From Diaporthe sp. PMI_573 (Eukaryota > Ascomycota > Sordariomycetes > Diaporthales > Diaporthaceae), in contig JAJTUP010000035.1 in assembly GCA_021399435.1 (NCBI GenBank), positions 434,001 to 498,000 of the forward strand: a stretch of 64,000 nucleotides of DNA, in the 5' to 3' direction. Each line of letters begins with the position of its first letter. The first letter of the stretch is position 1. Made by a program: the position numbers and the translations under genes. The notes under the pieces were generated by a model that had not been told where the DNA came from, searched no databases, and worked only from the letters and a program-made list of their open reading frames with translations. Of the stretch, positions 9,691 through 20,259 are shown piece after piece.

Positions 9691-12600
9691 CGACCAAGAG
9701 CGTGAACTCCAACTGGAGACGGTCCGTGACTTCTACAACAAGATGCATGACGAGAACACCATGGAGCTGGCACACTGCGTCGTCTGCTATGAGCAGAAGG
9801 CATCCATCGATGTCTCAGACTGGAAGTGGACGGTGCTCGAGCCGTTGTATCGGCAGGCGGAACAGCGCCTCACGCGTCAGGATCGGGAACATTTCGCATG
9901 CCGACAATGCTTCCCCCGTGAAGGGCCGGATGGGTTCCCTGTCTGCCAAGACTGTGGTCATGCCTTGGAGGCGGGTAGGCTCCCACGTGCCTGCCAAGTC
10001 AACAACCTCGGCCTCGGATGCGTTCATAGATATCCTGCGGCACTGCAATGCTTGACTCCACTGGAGGAGCGACTCATCGGCCTGTATATACCTTGTGGTT
10101 GGATCACCAAGTTCCAGATCGATATCGAGAAGGCCACCAACGGCCGATATCGTAAGCATAAGAAGGGCCACATCACTGTTTTCCCAAACGACGTGGAGAA
10201 TTTGGTGTCTGAAGTGCTCCCGCACCCCATGGTCGACGAGGTAGAGAGGATCCACGTGTGCTTCGTAGCACCGCGGAAGCCGGTGCCTACAGACATTGCC
10301 TGGATGATGTCGGTCCATCCACAGCGGCTGAAACGCGCGCTTACCTGGCTGAAGCGGTATAACCCGTTATACCGAGATATTTGTATCAGTGAGGAGAACC
10401 TCCGGAGCTGGGGGGACTGGTGTGCTGGTACCGAGGTGCCGGAGGCTATATTCGACAACATGGTTCCGTACGAGCTGAGCCCAGAGGACCAAATCCGGAC
10501 TGAACACTATGTGTCGGCCGTTGAGCGCGGCCGTGAAGAGCAGCCTATTCGTACCGCCGAAGAGGTGCTAGCTATGTTGGAGCACCGCGAAGACGACGTT
10601 GTGCGCCAAGAGAATGAAAGCAACGCGAGACTAGGCGGCCTGCAGGCGCGGCATCTCCAGACAGAAGAGCTAGATCCACGCCACATAGAGCAAGAGCTAA
10701 CCGAGATGGTCTCGACAGGGATGTTGGGGCTCGACGAGGCGGCTGACCACGGTCCCAGAGAACGGCTTCGGTGGTTCCGGGCCGGCCTGGACCAGATTGA
10801 TGGTCGCCATCGGGGTAAGAAGCGCAGGCGCAACGAGGATGGCATCGGATACTTTGCCGGCACGACGGAGCCCTTTATTATCAACCAGCGGGGTGAGGAG
10901 TATGCCGACAGTAATGACCCCGACTTCTTCCCCAAGACCTTCCCCTGCCTGTTCCCGTGGGGCCGAGGAGGGCCTAAGTTAGCGGAGGAAGCCGGTATCG
11001 GATTCACGGACATCAATAGTAGCCGTAGTGAAGACCGTAACTTCACCCTGCAGAGTTGGGCGAGATTGCTGCTCCAGAGACATGGTGTGTACCCGCCGAA
11101 CAGGAAGGTCGGACCGAATTGACTAGTAGCAGGCGGCCTTTTCGCGACGCATCCAGCCTTTCCCTTCCTCATATACAATATGCTGGTACGCTCGGAGAAC
11201 CGGCGGATTAGCTATATACGTATGCAAAAGCGGTCCTTTGCGCGGGTGGAGCAGATCCTCCGCACACTGACTGCCAGCGAGATCGAGGTAGCAGAGGAAG
11301 AATACCGCCAGACCAGGACGACAGCCAACGAGGACGTCTCCTTCCTACTTCGAGAGCTCAGCGCCTTCGGCCATGGGCAGCATATGTCGAACGAAGACAG
11401 ACTTGGCCACCGTCGCAAGATCAACTCCCTCAGCTTACTGCTGGGGATGAAGACGATTTGGTTCACCCTCAATCCCAACGATCTGACCAACGAGGTAAAT
11501 ATAAAGCTGACTGCTTACCGGGCCCTGAGCGGAGAACTGGCCAGGCACTTAGTGGACCAGCTCCGGAAGCACATCGGGCGGGTACAGCATGTAGTGCGAG
11601 ATCCTGTGAGTTCCGCCAAGTTTTTCGACCGCGAGATCCGTCTCTTCTTCCATCACTGCGTGCGCGTAGGGAAACAGTCGATATTCGGCAAGGTCTCTGG
11701 CTATTATGGCTGCGTCGAGACGAACGAAAGGGGGGCGGAGCACCTCCACGGGTTCTTATGGCTCGACGCCAACGTGGAACTGCCCACTGTCCTGGATGAC
11801 ATGCGAGATGACGGGGGGTACGCGGAGCAGGTGTGCCAATACCTTGATACCCTGGTGAGTGAGGTAAGCATATGGCTAGCTATACACGGCAGAGAGGGAG
11901 GGGCCGCTGACCCAGGCACCGTAGTGTTGTGACGAACAGGAGGCAAAACGATACCGACGGTGGGATAGCGCCTTCAGTGATATAAGCGACATCGTGAACG
12001 ATGCTGACAAGCTGGCCGATGTGTTCGAGAGCGAGGCCAACTGGGTGGCGCATCGCTGCCAGTTGCATAGCTGCGGCGCTACATGTGTCAAGTATAGCTT
12101 CAAGGAAAAGGACCGGACAAGAAAGCAGCACCCATGCCGTTTCAGAGCTCCGTGGGCCCTGCGGGAACAGACCGAATTCACCCCTAGCGGCCTTCTCTAC
12201 GTGAAACGCAATCACAGTCGGATCAGCCGGTACAACAAGGCCCTGGCCGTTGCGTTGCGGCACAACCACGACGTTCGACTCCTCGTCACGGTCGCGGCGA
12301 GCCTAGCCATGGGCTATTACGCCACGAATTACGCCACCAAGCTAGACACGCCGTTGTGGAAACGGGCGGCGCTCATGAAGACCGTGCGAGAAGGGATGTC
12401 GACGGACGTCGGGGCCGAAGGCCAGGTGGGGCATGAGGAGGCCGGAGTCCAGAGGGCTGCGCCGGTAAACAATAAGGCTAGGCAATTCCTGGCCCGAACG
12501 GCAAACCAGATCTTCACCAGCAGGGAACTATCGGCCGTGGAGGTGTGCAGCAGGCTCCTCGGGCATCCAAACCACTATTCCAGCGTGGAGAGATGGCAGA

Positions 12601-15465
12601 ACATTCACTTGAATACACTGTACTGGGCGGTCTTCAGGAGGTGGCGGGGTCTACGGGAAGCTGCCGGCCCGGAGGCCCGTCTCCGGGCGGCCCCGGAGAC
12701 GATCAACATAGTGCAGTCTGGTGTACGTCTTCCACTGCTAGAAGCATACGCCTGCCGTGGGGCCTTACTGCAGGACCTCTGCTTCTACGACTATGCCAGC
12801 ATGATCCAGGTGCGACGGGTTGGGAAGTGGACGAACGTAGACAAGGCACAGTATTTCCCATTCGGCCAAGACCTTGTCGACAGAGAGAAATGGACTCAAG
12901 AGCTCCTGAAGGGAGGAGCGCAATACGTACCGGTCCTCACCGGACCCCTCAACCACGACCTGGATAAGCTAGACCGAGGATTTTACCAGCGGTAAGAGGG
13001 AGGGACAGAGAAGCCGCGTCGAAGAGCTAACGTCATACAGAACCGCGGTGCTCCTCTTAGCACTGTTTGTACCTTGGCAACGTTTCACCCACCTGGGCGA
13101 GCTCCATGGCCACCGCTATGCCTCTGGTGATTACCCCTCAGTTAAAGACGTGTGGCAAGGGCTGTCAGAAGCCATACCGGACCGCGTGAAAGGGATCGTT
13201 GACAACATTAAGCTTCTGCACAAAAGCGCTGAAGATGCCAAGAAAGACGCGGGGTTGTGGGCTAGCATCAGCGAAGGCGACGAGGAGAAAGAGCACGAGC
13301 CGCCGGAGGAAGGTATAACCCCTAGCACCACGTGGCGACCGCAGAACATGGACATGAGGTACGCATTCCATGACGCGGTGTATATCCTACACGGAGGTCA
13401 AGGCATTGCCAAAGGCTCCCCCGCACTGGCAAGGCTGCTACAGGCGCTGGAGAGAGCTAGCTTCTCAGACCCCGAGCCGGACCCGTGTGGTGCGGATACA
13501 CGGTCCGCACGCCAATCAACAGCAAACGCACTGACGAAGCCCGAGATCGGCATGGTACGAGCGGCGCAGCCGCGTCTCCACAAAGCAAGGGTGCTAGTCA
13601 TCGAAGGAGATGATGAAGCCGGCGAAGGCCCGAACGGCGACGAGGCTGGCTTCGGTTCCGGCGATGATCAGCACCTGTTCCCACCCATCCCGGCGCTCAA
13701 CCCAACCCCCACTCAAGCCAATACTTGGGTAGATATAGCACCTGGCAGTAGTTTCTTCCAGGTCGGGAGGACGATAGGCAAGCATAGAACGCTGAACCGC
13801 ATGCAGCAGATCGCCCTCGGCCTGATCTGCGAGGCGATGGACAGAGCGGAGGAAGCGTCTGACGTAGCCGCTGACAGCAGTGGAGAACACACGGTGTCGG
13901 GGCGGCCGCCTCAACATCTCCAATACATAGGCGGCAGCGGTGGCACCGGGAAGTCTTGGCTCATTGACACACTAAAAGATGTATTCGCGGCGAAGGGGGC
14001 GTCGAAGCGTATCATCATCACAGCTACATCCGGGACGGCAGCGGCAGGGATCTGCGGCAACACCATCCACTCCGCGCTAGGGCTAGCCTTCAAGGACCAA
14101 GACGCGGCCGACATGGAAAGCCTACCATCAGCGAACCTGGAGAGGCGCCGGCAGCGTTGGAGAAGGCGTGACGTGCTTGTGGTGGACGAAGTGAGCATGC
14201 TGGGCCTTAAGACGCTCTACGAGGTAGACCACAAGCTGCGAGCGCTGCGTGGCTTCCCGGAAAGGCCGTTCGGCGGCATACCGGTGGTGGTGTTCACGGG
14301 CGACTTCCTGCAGTTCGGGCCAGTGCTCCAGAAGGGCCTGCTAAGCCACCCCGACTACGGCGACAGAGGCATGGCGCCACGGAACCTCTCGGAACGTGCA
14401 ACACAATACCGATGGCAGCAGATCCAGGCTAAGAAAACATGGGAAATGTTTACCTGCGTCGTTATCCTAGAGGAGCAGAAGAGGGCTGAGGGCGACGAGG
14501 ATCTGATCGGGATGCTGGAGCGCATCCGGACAGGCCGACAGACCGCGGCCGACCTCGACACGCTAAACTCGAGGTACAACCCTGGCGAGAAGTTGGACTT
14601 TACTGGAGGCAGGCGCGCCATCATCCCGCTCAACCGACACAGGTGGGACCTCACGCTCTGCGCAGCACTGGCATTCGGCGAGGAGCACGACAGGAAGGTG
14701 TCCCTGTTCTTGTCCGATCACCAATGGAAGACCCGTGTGCCGACCGAGGAAGAGATGGAGGCCGTAGTGCTGCTAGGGGATGACGCGCAGCTCCCGATCC
14801 CGGGCATCCTTCCGTACGTCGAGGGCATGCCGGTCATCGTGAACCAGAACAAGTACCTAGGGCTCAAGGTGGTCAACGGGGCGGAGTTCACCGCCGCCGG
14901 CGTCGTCGCAAACGAAGAGGTAGAAGAACGGGTGATCAACGACCGGCTGTCCATCTTCCTCGGGCCGCCAAGCGGCATCCTTCTCCAATCGCGGGACACG
15001 GAGGGACTCGCGTTCCCGCACATACCGCCGGGAACCCTCATGCTAGGGACAGAGACTGTTCAGCTGGAGAAAGAAAAGCACGGCAAGTACGTCTGTCCGC
15101 GTCTCGCGGCGAAGCCGGACTTTAAAATGGGGCTCACGCGCACGGGACTGCCATGCGCGCCGGGATTCGCGCTGACCGACTACAAGGCGCAGAGTAGGAC
15201 CCTAGAGAAGGTCCTACTCGGGCTATACGGGAGGAGAGAGACAAAGGGCGGCCAGGGCACGGACAAGTGTGATGTGCTTAGCCTGTACGTGCAACTATCG
15301 CGATGCAAGCGGTTGGGGGACATACGGCTTATACAGCCGATCAAAAGGGAGCACTTCGAACAGGCACGGATGCATCCGGAGCTCATCGAAGGGGTCAATC
15401 GACTAAAAGAGCTATCGAGACAAACGGTCGAGCGGTTTGAGGCCAGGCATGGGAAGCATGGCTAA
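9671..15465 (+). CDS. Helitron Rep/PIF1-type helicase (5' end truncated)
   Basis: One coding sequence in four exons: open from 9671 to 11084, then 11133-11863, 11940-12991 and 13041-15465; introns of 48, 76 and 49 nt restore 'RHGGLFATHP', 'LVSEEAKRYRRW' and 'FYQRTAVLLLALF'. The order is: Cys-rich N-terminus ('CVVCYEQ', 'CRQCFP', 'CQDCG'), a DUF6570-like block ('RLIGLYIPCGWITKFQI'), the Helitron_like_N Rep domain with 'ERGAEHLHGFLWLD' (HUH-type HxH) and the two-tyrosine motif 'YYATNYATK', then a PIF1/RecD-like helicase with Walker A 'GGSGGTGKSW' and Walker B 'VVDEVSML', ending in 'LYVQLSRCKRLGDIRLI'. It drives rolling-circle transposition. No stop or frameshift is seen in about 5.8 kb, and the region is clearly GC-richer than its neighbours. 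There is no proper start; the frame opens abruptly beside the antiporter exon. Confidence 0.93.
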
Positions 15466-15523
15466 GAATCCAGCGTTGTAGAATTAGGCGGCGGCAGTGG
15501 GGGTTGATGAAGTCGAAGCATCA

Positions 15524-15673
15524 CTACGAAAGGTAATTTACAGCGCTGATCTCAGCTGGGCGACCACCCGTAGCTCGCTCACGCCTCCGTGCTTCGCCAA
15601 ACAGACGCAACAGCACCTCCGCAGGCACGCCGACCATTCTGCGGCTGGTAACGCGCACAATAGGGTTAGCCAT
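15524..15673 (-). CDS. small basic ORF in the Helitron 3' region
   Basis: A 49-codon frame begins at ATG 15673 ('MANPIVRVTSRRMVG') and ends at TAG 15524. It is Arg-rich and lies antisense, about 60 bp beyond the helicase stop and inside the element. It is shorter than the usual ORF cut-off. No family recognised and chance is possible; it is worth checking in other copies of this Helitron. Confidence 0.3.
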   Translation of the reverse strand: MANPIVRVTSRRMVGVPAEVLLRLFGEARRRERATGGRPAEISAVNYLS

Positions 15674-15768
15674 TAAGGGAGAGCACAGCAAGACAGGCAA
15701 ATATCATATCGAAGAAAAACACGCGTCGAAAAATTCGATAGGAACAGGGCTACTACTTACATGATCAC

Positions 15769-15785
15769 TTGGGGGCGGCCCCCAA
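15769..15785. other. perfect 7-bp-stem palindrome downstream of the helicase
   Basis: TTGGGGG-CGG-CCCCCAA followed by an A-rich run. It could be a transcription terminator-like or Helitron-internal hairpin. It is not followed by CTRR, so it is less likely to be the element's end than 15906-15935. Confidence 0.4.
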
Positions 15786-15797
15786 AAATATAAAACG

Positions 15798-16265
15798 GAC
15801 CAATCAGGAGCATGTTTATTAGCCAATCAGAAGCATTTTAATTCAGCGGACCAATCAGAGGCCGCGGGACCAGGGGGGCCAAGGGTCGGGCGGGGATAAG
15901 AAAGACCTTCCTAACGGAAGGCATTGGAGCCCTAGATGCCAAATCTTACACAGGGGAAGGCGCACGTCCGCCGGGGGAAGTTGGAAGTTGGAAGCTGGGC
16001 GTGGTGGGCAAGTTGGCGGCTCCCTTGCGCTGAGTAGCCTTTCGGTACAAAGCTTGTGGGTTGCTGCACGTGTTGAGAAGAGGGCGCGGTTTTAAGTGGT
16101 CGGCTCTGGGTGGGTGGATGAAGAGACTTGGCCAATAGGACGTGTGTGTGCTACCTTTGCTTTTGCGTAGCCAATAAGACTATGCAGCAGGCTTTGAGGA
16201 GCTGACGCCATTTTGAGTGGCACGATTTGAAGAGCTTAATGCGGAACTAAGAGACCTAGCCAATA
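15798..16265. promoter_or_regulatory. cluster of CCAAT-box-like motifs
   Basis: CCAATCA occurs at about 15800, 15822 and 15849, with close sequence around each ('gaccaatcagga', 'gccaatcagaag', 'gaccaatcagag'). CCAATA follows at about 16132, 16171 and 16259. CCAAT is the binding site of the fungal HAP/CBF complex. No clear gene is adjacent, so a regulatory role is only inferred; the sites may be a decayed promoter carried by a repeat. Confidence 0.25.
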
Positions 16266-17099
16266 GAGTGAGGGTCATAATTGAGACAGGGATCAGGGGA
16301 CTGAGACTAGCAGAGATCACAATACAAAGAGGGAAAGATTGTCAATTTGAGTAGTTATAAGAAGCTGAAGTTGAGGTAGAAGTTGAGGTAGAAGTTAATG
16401 AAGACATGATATATTGAACCAGCAAATGTTTCAATAAAAAATGGGAGAGCAGTTAAGATTACTACTCTGTGTGTGAGAGAGAGAGGGAGAGCAATTGTAA
16501 GATAAGCCTGCAAGATTGGCATGCAAAATGTATAGAACAGAGAAGAGACACATCTGATATTTATGATCGATTAAATGATATCGTATATACAATGCGAAGA
16601 TTGATACCACTCGGTAAAGATATTGTATTTCGTTGCTCAGAGAGGATGCAGCATCGCCGATCTCCATCTAACATCTTCAGCCAAGAGCAACTGTCCCTGC
16701 CGATGTGGATACTCGCACAATTGAATTGATCAATTAACGGTAAACAGATTTGCTTTTTCCATAAGTACAAAGGATTGGGCAAAATGTCAGCACATGGGGA
16801 AAGCAAAAAGCATCTTACTCTTTACTTTATTTAGGTTCAGCTAAGAATAGGAAGAGGAAAAGGGGAAAGGGGGGATGATTAATGGTGCCCTGCCACCTAC
16901 ATCACAGTTAAAATGCATATCCACGCTCTTAATATTCTTCCTAGCCACCCCCACGACTTATCTGCCCAGCAGCCCCGGGTCGTCTCTTCGCTTAGTTGCT
17001 CTAGCCTCTGCTGGACCTGGGGTTCCCCCTTAGCCCTCGCCTATTGCCGACAGTCTGACATATACCAACTTATTAAGCCAACCGGCTTCTTGCTGGAAC
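15946..17099. other. no gene seen
   Basis: Apart from the CCAAT-like motifs, the stretch contains short simple repeats ('gaagttgaggta' copies near 16365-16400 and a GA-rich run near 16470-16490). Open frames here are short and resemble nothing. The last part (about 16910-17099) may be the decayed C-terminal end of the minus-strand pseudogene that follows. Confidence 0.35.
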
Positions 17100-17966
17100 T
17101 CTTCCTTCACTCCCTAATCGGATACATAGTCGTCGTTATCGGGATGCATCATGCTACTAACAATATACTTGGCCTCTTCGCAGTCTTCGGTCTTGTAGAA
17201 TTTCAGCCCAAAGCTGGACATGAATGTTAGCGAGTCACCTTAGTGCTTCTTGATGAACTTGAGTTCGTCGGCGTTAAAATACTCGTTAGCTAGCTGCCCT
17301 TCTGGGCGGTCATCGTTAGGGTAGTCCTGACTGATATCACTGTCGTCGCTGTCGTCGCTGTCGTCGCTATCGTCGCTATCGTCGCTGTCGTCGCTGTGAC
17401 TGCCGGCCAGGATGGCCCGGAGGATACTACGACCCTCTTGGCGATCCTCTTTCTTGTTAATATTGAGACCGTCGCTCGCTAGAAACCTGAATTCGCTGCC
17501 CCAGTGTTTCTTGAGCCACTACATTTCCTCGATCGAAAGTATTAGAAATCACAAGTGTGAGGCGACCAAGTCGGTAGCAAGGTGTGGAAGAAGGAGGAAC
17601 ATTCTACAAGAGATCATAACTGTACATAAAGAGTGGTCCCCCTACTGTACATTCAGGATGAATTAAGCAACTTGAATCTTGTCATTTCAACAGAAAGTGG
17701 GACTACCTCCGCCGGCTGCAGGTCTTGGCCGGCACGCGATGCCTCCCATTTCTCCCGCTCACTGTCGGCCCATCGCACGTTCATCCAGTACATTGCCGAC
17801 GGATCAAAGGGCGTAGGGCCAACCCGAGGCCCAACCGGTGGGCCGCTCAACCTCACCTGGAAGAATTTGCCGTGGGGGTCAAAGTAGGCAACGGTCCTAC
17901 CCTGTTTATCGATGATGGTGCCTTTTGTGTTTTGCGCAGTAGATCCCGTATGGATATCGTATTCGT
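17100..17966 (-). pseudogene. degenerate gene with two copies of a helical motif flanking an Asp/Ser run
   Basis: Reading the minus strand, 17966-17653 encodes 'LDEYDIHTGS', 'TVAYFDPHGKFFQVRLSGPP' and 'PFDPSAMYWMNVRW'. Then 17535-17410 gives 'WLKKHWGSEFRFLASDGL', 'KKEDRQEGRSILRAIL', an (Asp-Asp-Ser) run (17335-17400), and 17270-17160 gives the related 'LKFIKKH', 'GDSLTFMSSFGLKFYKTEDC', 'EEAKYIVSSMM'. The two helical units are clearly similar to each other. Three in-frame stops (TAG 17519-17521, TAA 17240-17242, TAG 17114-17116) would be Gln codons after one C-to-T reversal. Function unknown; I recall similar tandem units in uncharacterised fungal proteins, but cannot name a family. Confidence 0.55.
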
Positions 17967-18246
17967 CTAGAATCGGACTTCCAATGACATTACAGATGCC
18001 TGTGGGGATGTGAAGGACATTGCGCAGTCATAGGATGCCACGGGGTCGCGGACCAGTCGCCCTCGGACTTCGTTTGACCGGAAGTCCGACCGTGCCAATC
18101 CCCACAACCGGCGTTTGAATCCCTCCCGTCAAGTGGCCGACCGTGGAGTTTAGAGGTGTGTAGTCGGCGCCAAACCACGACCGATCCTTGGCGGCACTAA
18201 AAATCGATTAGATAGACGTCAACTAAAGCTGCACTTCGACTTCCGC

Positions 18247-18640
18247 TTGGCCACTACTCCAACGGGTGCCCAAATACCAATCGAAAAGAAGAAGAGGGTC
18301 AAGAAGAGGCCTTGGCAGAGGCATAATGTGAGCCGCCGAGGACTTCCCTGCACTGCGGCATTCGCATGCACCGATTACAAAATCCAAGGCGAAAGAAACC
18401 CTCCTCCAGATTGCGCTGGAGCTGCGAGGAACCGGGACAAAGCTGAATACCAAGACTGGACAACTCGAGCCACGAAAGTGCGATCCATATAGCCTGTATG
18501 TGCAGCTATCGCGGTGCAAATCGCTGGATGGTATTATTGCTGTGAAAGGCGCGTGTGGAGGATATAGTCGGGAATAAAATACCACAGGAAATGTATGTAT
18601 TGATAGATTCCGCAGGGGACGATGATGTCCCCCGCCCGGA
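18247..18640 (+). pseudogene. second Helitron helicase, C-terminal remnant
   Basis: Pieces of the helicase C-terminus appear in order with frame changes: 'KRPWQRHNVSRRGLPCTAAF', 'ACTDYKIQG', 'IALELRGTGTK', 'CDPYSLYVQLSRCKSLDGII' and 'GNKIPQEMYVLID'. They correspond to 'LTRTGLPCAPGFALTDYKAQ' and 'CDVLSLYVQLSRCKRLGDIR' of the complete copy, but differ enough to be another Helitron family. Upstream domains are missing. A hairpin at 19318-19334 may be its 3' end. Confidence 0.75.
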
Positions 18641-18889
18641 ACGTCCGGTTCGCGTTCCATGACGATGATGACGTCTGAAGCGGGGTTCTCAGCACCAGAC
18701 ATCCACCAAAGACCCAACATCTCCGCCAAGTGGCTACCAGGTATTCCAAAAGGGATGAAGGAGATCAATAATGAGATTTCGAGAAAAATCAATCCACTGT
18801 TTCCTATATATATATTATATATTAAAAATCTGATCTAATGCAATAGATTTCACCTAACTCAAGCAGAAACAGGAATATCACAAAATGCA

Positions 18890-19003
18890 AACGACAAGAG
18901 CAACGACAAGAGCAACGACAAGAGCAACGACAAGAGCAACGACAAGAGCAACGACAAGAGCAACGACAAGAGCAACGACAAGAGCAACGACAGAGCAACG
19001 ACA
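18890..19003. repeat. 12-bp tandem repeat, about nine copies
   Basis: Unit acgacaagagca repeated about nine times, almost without variation except a 1-bp loss in the last unit. Any open frame through it (Ser-Cys-Arg-Cys repeats on the minus strand) is a by-product of the repeat. Confidence 0.9.
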
Positions 19004-19110
19004 TTTTATTATAAATTGAAGCTCACGTGAATCCCACGTGATTCTGAACAGAAAATTCCCAGCCAATGAAGGCTTCTTTGCACTTGATATCGGGAGGGGG
19101 GAGGGTTCAT

Positions 19111-19180
19111 CCACATGTGCCAAATGAGAGTGGGAGGATTAGGACCACATGTGCCAAATGAGAGTGGGAGGATTCGGACC
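19111..19180. repeat. direct duplication of about 36 bp
   Basis: The segment starting 'ccacatgtgccaaatgaga' occurs twice in tandem, differing at one base near the end of the unit. Confidence 0.8.
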
Positions 19181-19317
19181 ATTAGAGGGACCCGGATGGG
19201 GTTAATCCGGACCAACAAGAGGTGCAGTTGCGGTTCCGAATCGGGTAATCGCTTAAAGCGGTAATTTTGCAAGGGGGGGCGAAAATTTTGGGGGTGGAAT
19301 CCCAGAGCTTAAGAAGA

Positions 19318-19334
19318 CCTTTCGTACCGAAAGG
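19318..19334. other. hairpin resembling the Helitron 3' hairpin
   Basis: CCTTTCG-TAC-CGAAAGG, a 7-bp perfect stem preceded by 'aagaaga' and followed by 'cacacg'. It resembles the 15906-15921 hairpin and its surroundings ('gaaagacc...ggca'). It could be the 3' terminal hairpin of the second Helitron copy; no CTRR follows at the usual distance. Confidence 0.35.
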
Positions 19335-19372
19335 CACACGTGTTCCTCTTAAGAAACCGGGACCGCTGCTGC

Positions 19373-19978
19373 CCGATTCACAAGCAAAGTGACGACGACC
19401 TATAAATTTTAATAATATCTTTTAGGGTTGATGCTTGAGAGAAATGCGATTGTTCTAGGGTTAATAAGAATTCTGTAAATATCGCGTCCAAGGCGGAAGC
19501 AATCTTTTCGATAATGCCAGTGTAGTGTTGAACTTCCAGGCGAAGTCTTTGATTTTCTTGGCGAGTCCTGGCAATTTCATCTTCTCGTTCATCTCGCTCT
19601 ATTTCAAGTATTTGTACGCGACTCAGAAGTCCTCCGTACAGCTCTTTAGGTATCGTTGGTCCCGCATGGAGGCGGGCTGGTGGTACAGGGCGCCTCTCGA
19701 GTACTAGTGGTATTGGGGGCAACGGCTTTTCACAAACGTCACCGGCGGACATCTTGCTCCCGGCGTTTTGGATTTGAAGTCCGTTAAAACGCAAGCATAC
19801 TATATCGCGTATTCCTTGTACACATTTATAGGCATTAGACCCTCTTATAACTCTGATCCTCGGCACGTTTTCTTAATCCTCAAATTAGGATATTGGATTA
19901 TTGTAGGACATCCTGTTACATTATCCACTGCTTGCCTTTTACGAATCCTTAATCCATATTTCATTTAGTCAGTTAAGT
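19373..19978. repeat. about 0.6-kb dispersed repeat, copy 1
   Basis: Coding and upstream sequence match 60295-60975: shared blocks include 'tcctcaaatta', 'tttacgaatccttaat' and 'tttcatttagt' upstream of the ORF, and 'agcaaagtg' at its 3' edge. No terminal inverted repeats or target duplication found. Confidence 0.7.
19378..19752 (-). CDS. coiled-coil protein, copy 1 of a duplicated family (124 aa)
   Basis: Start chosen at 19752 because the homologous copy at 60.3 kb begins with the same 'MSAGD'. The protein has a Pro/Arg N-terminus ('LPPIPLVLERRPVPPARLH'), then 'GPTIPKELYGGLLSR' and a charged helix ('ERDEREDEIARTRQENQRLR') predicted as a coiled coil, followed by a hydrophobic helix 'IIEKIASALDAIF'. 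It is about 85% identical by eye to the copy at 60300-60692, which has an extra seven residues. No known family. Similarity extends into the noncoding flanks, so the unit behaves like a repeat. Confidence 0.5.
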   Translation of the reverse strand: MSAGDVCEKPLPPIPLVLERRPVPPARLHAGPTIPKELYGGLLSRVQILEIERDEREDEIARTRQENQRLRLEVQHYTGIIEKIASALDAIFTEFLLTLEQSHFSQASTLKDIIKIYRSSSLCL

Positions 19979-20259
19979 AACCATGGCTCTCTTTTCTTTT
20001 CAGCACCCTCTTTTACATCAGAAATCAACCCATCAGTTAGATGCTATACAGTACAGGCAATGATGAATATAACGCCCAGAGAACAATAATTATGATCACG
20101 ATTTGCGTTGTTTGGATGACTGTCCCTATTCTTAGGGGTGGCGCGTTGGCTACATGTGAGAAAAAGCCGAAAAAAACACCCGCGACCAATAAAATCATCT
20201 GGTTATATTGGTTGACCCAATTCCCTCAACTGGTCAAAATCTCCAGGCTCCTCATATAG

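Larger units (their letters stand above)
9671..15935 (+). mobile_element. Helitron, 5'-truncated, candidate 3' terminus at 15906-15935
   Basis: The element contains the helicase gene and about 470 bp of 3' sequence. Two hairpins lie downstream: a 7-bp stem at 15769-15785 (TTGGGGG/CCCCCAA) and a 6-bp stem at 15906-15921 (CCTTCC/GGAAGG) followed 10 nt later by CTAG at 15932-15935. A hairpin followed by CTRR is the canonical Helitron 3' end, but the next base is A, not the expected T, so the exact end is uncertain. No 5' TC terminus is visible, because the left side runs straight into the antiporter gene. Confidence 0.6.

Noticed and set aside
10507..11178. 223-codon minus-strand ORF in the Helitron
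   Set aside because: Shadow of the helicase gene in GC-rich sequence.
16913..17230. 105-codon plus-strand ORF
   Set aside because: Opposite to the decayed repeat-protein gene; no family resemblance.
17335..17400. Trinucleotide run (tcg/tcc type) as a CRISPR-like or microsatellite feature
   Set aside because: It encodes an Asp-Ser linker in the pseudogene on the minus strand; no spacers.
18822..19004. Minus-strand ORF of Ser-Cys-Arg-Cys repeats
   Set aside because: It is only a translation of the 12-bp tandem repeat.
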